From the NCBI GenBank assembly GCA_030670375.1, contig DAOVBT010000055.1:1-8682 (forward strand): DNA of 8,682 bases, written 5' to 3'. Below the pieces are notes generated by a model that made no database searches, was not told where the DNA came from, and worked only from the letters and a program-made list of their open reading frames with translations. A program made the translations under genes and the position numbers. This stretch comes from Candidatus Aminicenantota bacterium (GTDB taxonomy: Bacteria > Acidobacteriota > Aminicenantia > Aminicenantales > Aminicenantaceae). Each line of letters starts with the position of its first letter. The first letter of the stretch is position 1. This document shows positions 6,970 through 8,682 of this stretch, piece by piece.

Positions 6970-6975
6970 TATAAT
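6970..6975 (+). promoter_or_regulatory. -10 element of the DUF438 operon promoter
   Basis: A perfect TATAAT, predicting a transcription start near 6982 and a leader of about 25 bases that includes the strong ribosome binding site GAGGAGG (6995-7001). The bases 15-19 upstream contain nothing like TTGACA, which fits dependence on the activator site at 6934-6947. Confidence 0.55.
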
Positions 6976-7006
6976 GAAACATGAAAAATCAAGTGAGGAG
7001 GCGTAA

Positions 7007-8248
7007 ATGAGTGAATTAATAAATAATGCCGAGAAACGTAAAGAACTTCTCAAACACATGATACTTCAACTGCATGATGGGACAGCTCCTGAAGCAGTCA
7101 AACAGCAGCTTATTCGTTTGCTCGGAAAGGTTCCTTATAACGATGTTGTGGAAGTTGAACAGGAATTGATCAATGAAGGATTACCGCAGGAAGAGGTTCT
7201 CAAACTGTGCGATATCCATACGATGGCTTTGGATGGTGTCCTCGATCATGCCGAGGCGAAAACAGCCCCTCCGGGTCATCCCGTCCATACGTTCAAAGAG
7301 GAAAACCGGGCTTTACGCAAAGAAATTCAAACCTTAGCTCAGTTGTATAACGATATAAAAAAGGCAAAAAGCAAGAATCAATTAAGTAGTCTCTTCAATG
7401 AGATCCACCAGCACTTCAATGCCTTGATGGATGTGGAAAAGCATTATTTACGCAAGGAAAACCTTCTTTTCCCATTCTTGGAAAAACATGGCATAACCGG
7501 GCCCCCGACCGTTATGTGGGGGAAACACGATGAAACGCGTGAGCTTTTAAAAGGAGCATTGGAGGCCCTTGGCGCCACAGATGATATCACTGTCGAAGAG
7601 GCCAAAACCGTGATCGATCTTGTTCTCGATCCCGCATCCAAAGCGGTAGACGATATGATCAATAAAGAAGAAGAGATCCTTTTCCCGATGTGCCTGGATA
7701 CCCTGAGGGACGAAGAATGGTTGCAGATCGAAAGACAGAGTATCGAGTATGGCTTCTGCCTGTTTGATCCCAAAGTGAAATGGAGTCCGGAGGGTGTGGA
7801 GTTTGAGAAGACAGTGAGTGAGAAGATCGACAAAATCCAGCTTCCGAGCGGAAGCTTCGATGTGAAAGAATTAACTGCGATTTTAAACACCATCCCGTTC
7901 GATATGACCTTTGTCGATAAGGATGACAAGGTGAAATATTTCACGCAGGGAAGAGAACGAATTTTTGCGCGCAGCCGAGCCATCCTCGGTCGTAATGTGC
8001 GGCAGTGCCATCCTCCTTCGAGTGTGCATGTGATCGAGAAGATTTTGGATGATTTTAAATCCGGGAAAGAGGACCATACAGCATTTTGGATCACATTGAA
8101 GGATAGATTTATCCACATCGAGTATTTTGCCTTGCGGGGCGAAGAGGGCGAGTATTTAGGGACATTGGAAGTCAGCCAAGAGTTAACCGAGAAACGGAAG
8201 TTAGAGGGAGAGCAGAGACTGCTCCAATATGTCAAGAAGGATGCCTGA
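7007..8248 (+). CDS. DUF438 - hemerythrin-like - PAS sensor protein
   Basis: 413 residues, cytoplasmic, no membrane segment. The start is fixed by GAGGAGG at 6995-7001, 5 bases before the ATG. Residues 1-80 form the helical DUF438 domain. Residues about 88-235 form a hemerythrin-like four-helix bundle with candidate iron ligands in HPVHTF (His91/94), HYLRKENLLFP (His146, Glu151), WGKHDE (His174) and EEEILFP (Glu222). The second H-x4-E has Met217 where classical hemerythrins have His, so the iron site may be atypical. Residues about 288-400 are a PAS domain (FDMTFVDKDDKVKYF, GRNVRQCHPP, HIEYFALRGEEGEYLGTLEV). No kinase, cyclase or DNA-binding output domain follows, so it may sense oxygen, nitric oxide or redox state and pass this on by protein contact (inference). 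The promoter carries an FNR-type site. The next gene begins one base after the stop. Confidence 0.9.
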   Translation: MSELINNAEKRKELLKHMILQLHDGTAPEAVKQQLIRLLGKVPYNDVVEVEQELINEGLPQEEVLKLCDIHTMALDGVLDHAEAKTAPPGHPVHTFKEENRALRKEIQTLAQLYNDIKKAKSKNQLSSLFNEIHQHFNALMDVEKHYLRKENLLFPFLEKHGITGPPTVMWGKHDETRELLKGALEALGATDDITVEEAKTVIDLVLDPASKAVDDMINKEEEILFPMCLDTLRDEEWLQIERQSIEYGFCLFDPKVKWSPEGVEFEKTVSEKIDKIQLPSGSFDVKELTAILNTIPFDMTFVDKDDKVKYFTQGRERIFARSRAILGRNVRQCHPPSSVHVIEKILDDFKSGKEDHTAFWITLKDRFIHIEYFALRGEEGEYLGTLEVSQELTEKRKLEGEQRLLQYVKKDA

Positions 8249-8249
8249 A

Positions 8250-8682
8250 ATGGATGGAACAAATCCAGATTTTCAAATCAGCCCTGAGACCAAAATCGGA
8301 GCACTTCTGGATAGATTCCCAAATCTTGAAAAAACTCTGTTGGAAATGGCTCCTGAGTTCAAAAAGCTGCGAAATCCCATATTGAGAAAAACGATAGCCA
8401 GAGTGACATCCCTCAGGCAGGCATCCACCGTTGCCAAGATCCCTCTTGCAGAGATGATCAACAGGCTACGAAATGAGGCAGGAATTCAGGAAGAGTTTAT
8501 GACGGATGAAAAAATTATGTCTCTTTCAAAAGAGATCCCCTCCTGGTTTTCGACATCCAGGATTGTCCATAGTCTGGATGCCCGGCCCATGCTCGAAAAA
8601 GGAGAACAGCCTCTAAACAAAGTTTTTGCCCAGTGTAAAAACCTAAAAGATGGCGATATTTATGAGCTGATCACGCCCTTTC
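8250..8682 (+). CDS. DUF1858 - DUF2249 protein, cut by the window end
   Basis: 144 codons are visible and the frame is open to the last base. I chose the ATG at 8250 because AAGAAGG (8234-8240) lies 9 bases upstream; the in-frame ATG at 8241 directly touches this sequence and overlaps the previous gene. The stop of the DUF438 gene and this start read TGA-A-TG with one base between them, so translation is probably coupled. Residues about 10-75 match DUF1858 (ISPETKIGALLDRFPNLEK, LRNPILRKTIARVTSLRQA). Residues about 106-144 begin DUF2249 (RIVHSLDARPMLEKGEQPL, then GDIYELITPF). As I recall, these domains often occur together with hemerythrin-like and nitric-oxide-related genes in anaerobes; their biochemistry is not known to me. 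It is probably cytoplasmic and works with the upstream sensor. Confidence 0.85.
   Translation, partial: MDGTNPDFQISPETKIGALLDRFPNLEKTLLEMAPEFKKLRNPILRKTIARVTSLRQASTVAKIPLAEMINRLRNEAGIQEEFMTDEKIMSLSKEIPSWFSTSRIVHSLDARPMLEKGEQPLNKVFAQCKNLKDGDIYELITPF

Noticed and set aside
6934..6975. TTGACC at 6934 as the -35 box paired with TATAAT at 6970
   Set aside because: The spacing is 30 bases, far too long for sigma-70; the sequence is better explained as half of the FNR-type palindrome.
6974..7010. Two tiny ORFs (from 6974 and 6981) just before the DUF438 gene
   Set aside because: Their ATGs lie in or just before the predicted transcription start, so they would not be in the message.
7444..8262. 272-codon open frame on the minus strand
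   Set aside because: It is antisense to the DUF438-PAS gene; its Ser/Arg-rich composition is that of a reverse-strand shadow.

Overview
The window looks like a chromosomal stretch from a Gram-negative bacterium. A lipoprotein-type signal, a periplasm-facing sulfatase-like enzyme and a GT-C-like membrane protein point to a two-membrane envelope. The DUF438, DUF1858 and DUF2249 genes at the right end are typical of anaerobes and facultative anaerobes. The sequence is AT-leaning. I cannot place it to a phylum; the combination would fit poorly sampled anaerobic lineages (for example Aminicenantes- or KSB1-like bacteria), but that is only an impression. No tRNA, rRNA, CRISPR array, insertion sequence or phage gene is visible.

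Left part (1-5047, + strand). The window opens inside a class I SAM-dependent methyltransferase (1-681). A 226-base gap follows; it holds no convincing gene, only a possible decayed minus-strand ORF and a 12-codon ORF with a good ribosome binding site. Then come an alkaline-phosphatase-superfamily 'sulfatase-like' lipoprotein (about 908-2572) and, after 83 bases, a large multi-pass membrane protein of the GT-C/YfhO-like kind. The membrane protein is split by a +1 frameshift near 4259-4300 into 2656-4419 and 4280-5047. Both proteins should act outside the cytoplasmic membrane, so they may together modify a surface polymer or lipid (inference).

Middle part (5159-6871, - strand). A small secreted protein of unknown family has its own strong promoter and ribosome binding site. 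Upstream of it lies rsgA, the circularly permuted ribosome-assembly GTPase and the only housekeeping gene here.

Right part (6872-8682, + strand). Divergent from rsgA is a two-gene unit: a DUF438-hemerythrin-PAS protein, then a DUF1858-DUF2249 protein cut by the window end and starting one base after the first stop. The promoter has a perfect TTGAC-N4-GTCAA palindrome centred at -41.5 from the start inferred from a perfect TATAAT box, with no -35 element. This is the geometry of a class II CRP/FNR-family activator site. It suggests control by an oxygen- or nitric-oxide-responsive regulator, and is the most informative regulatory signal in the window.

I do not see a clearly undescribed multi-gene system. 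The points most worth checking are the FNR-type promoter with its redox/NO-type operon, the frameshift in the membrane protein, the Thr-nucleophile sulfatase-like enzyme with an inserted beta domain, and the orphan secreted protein.
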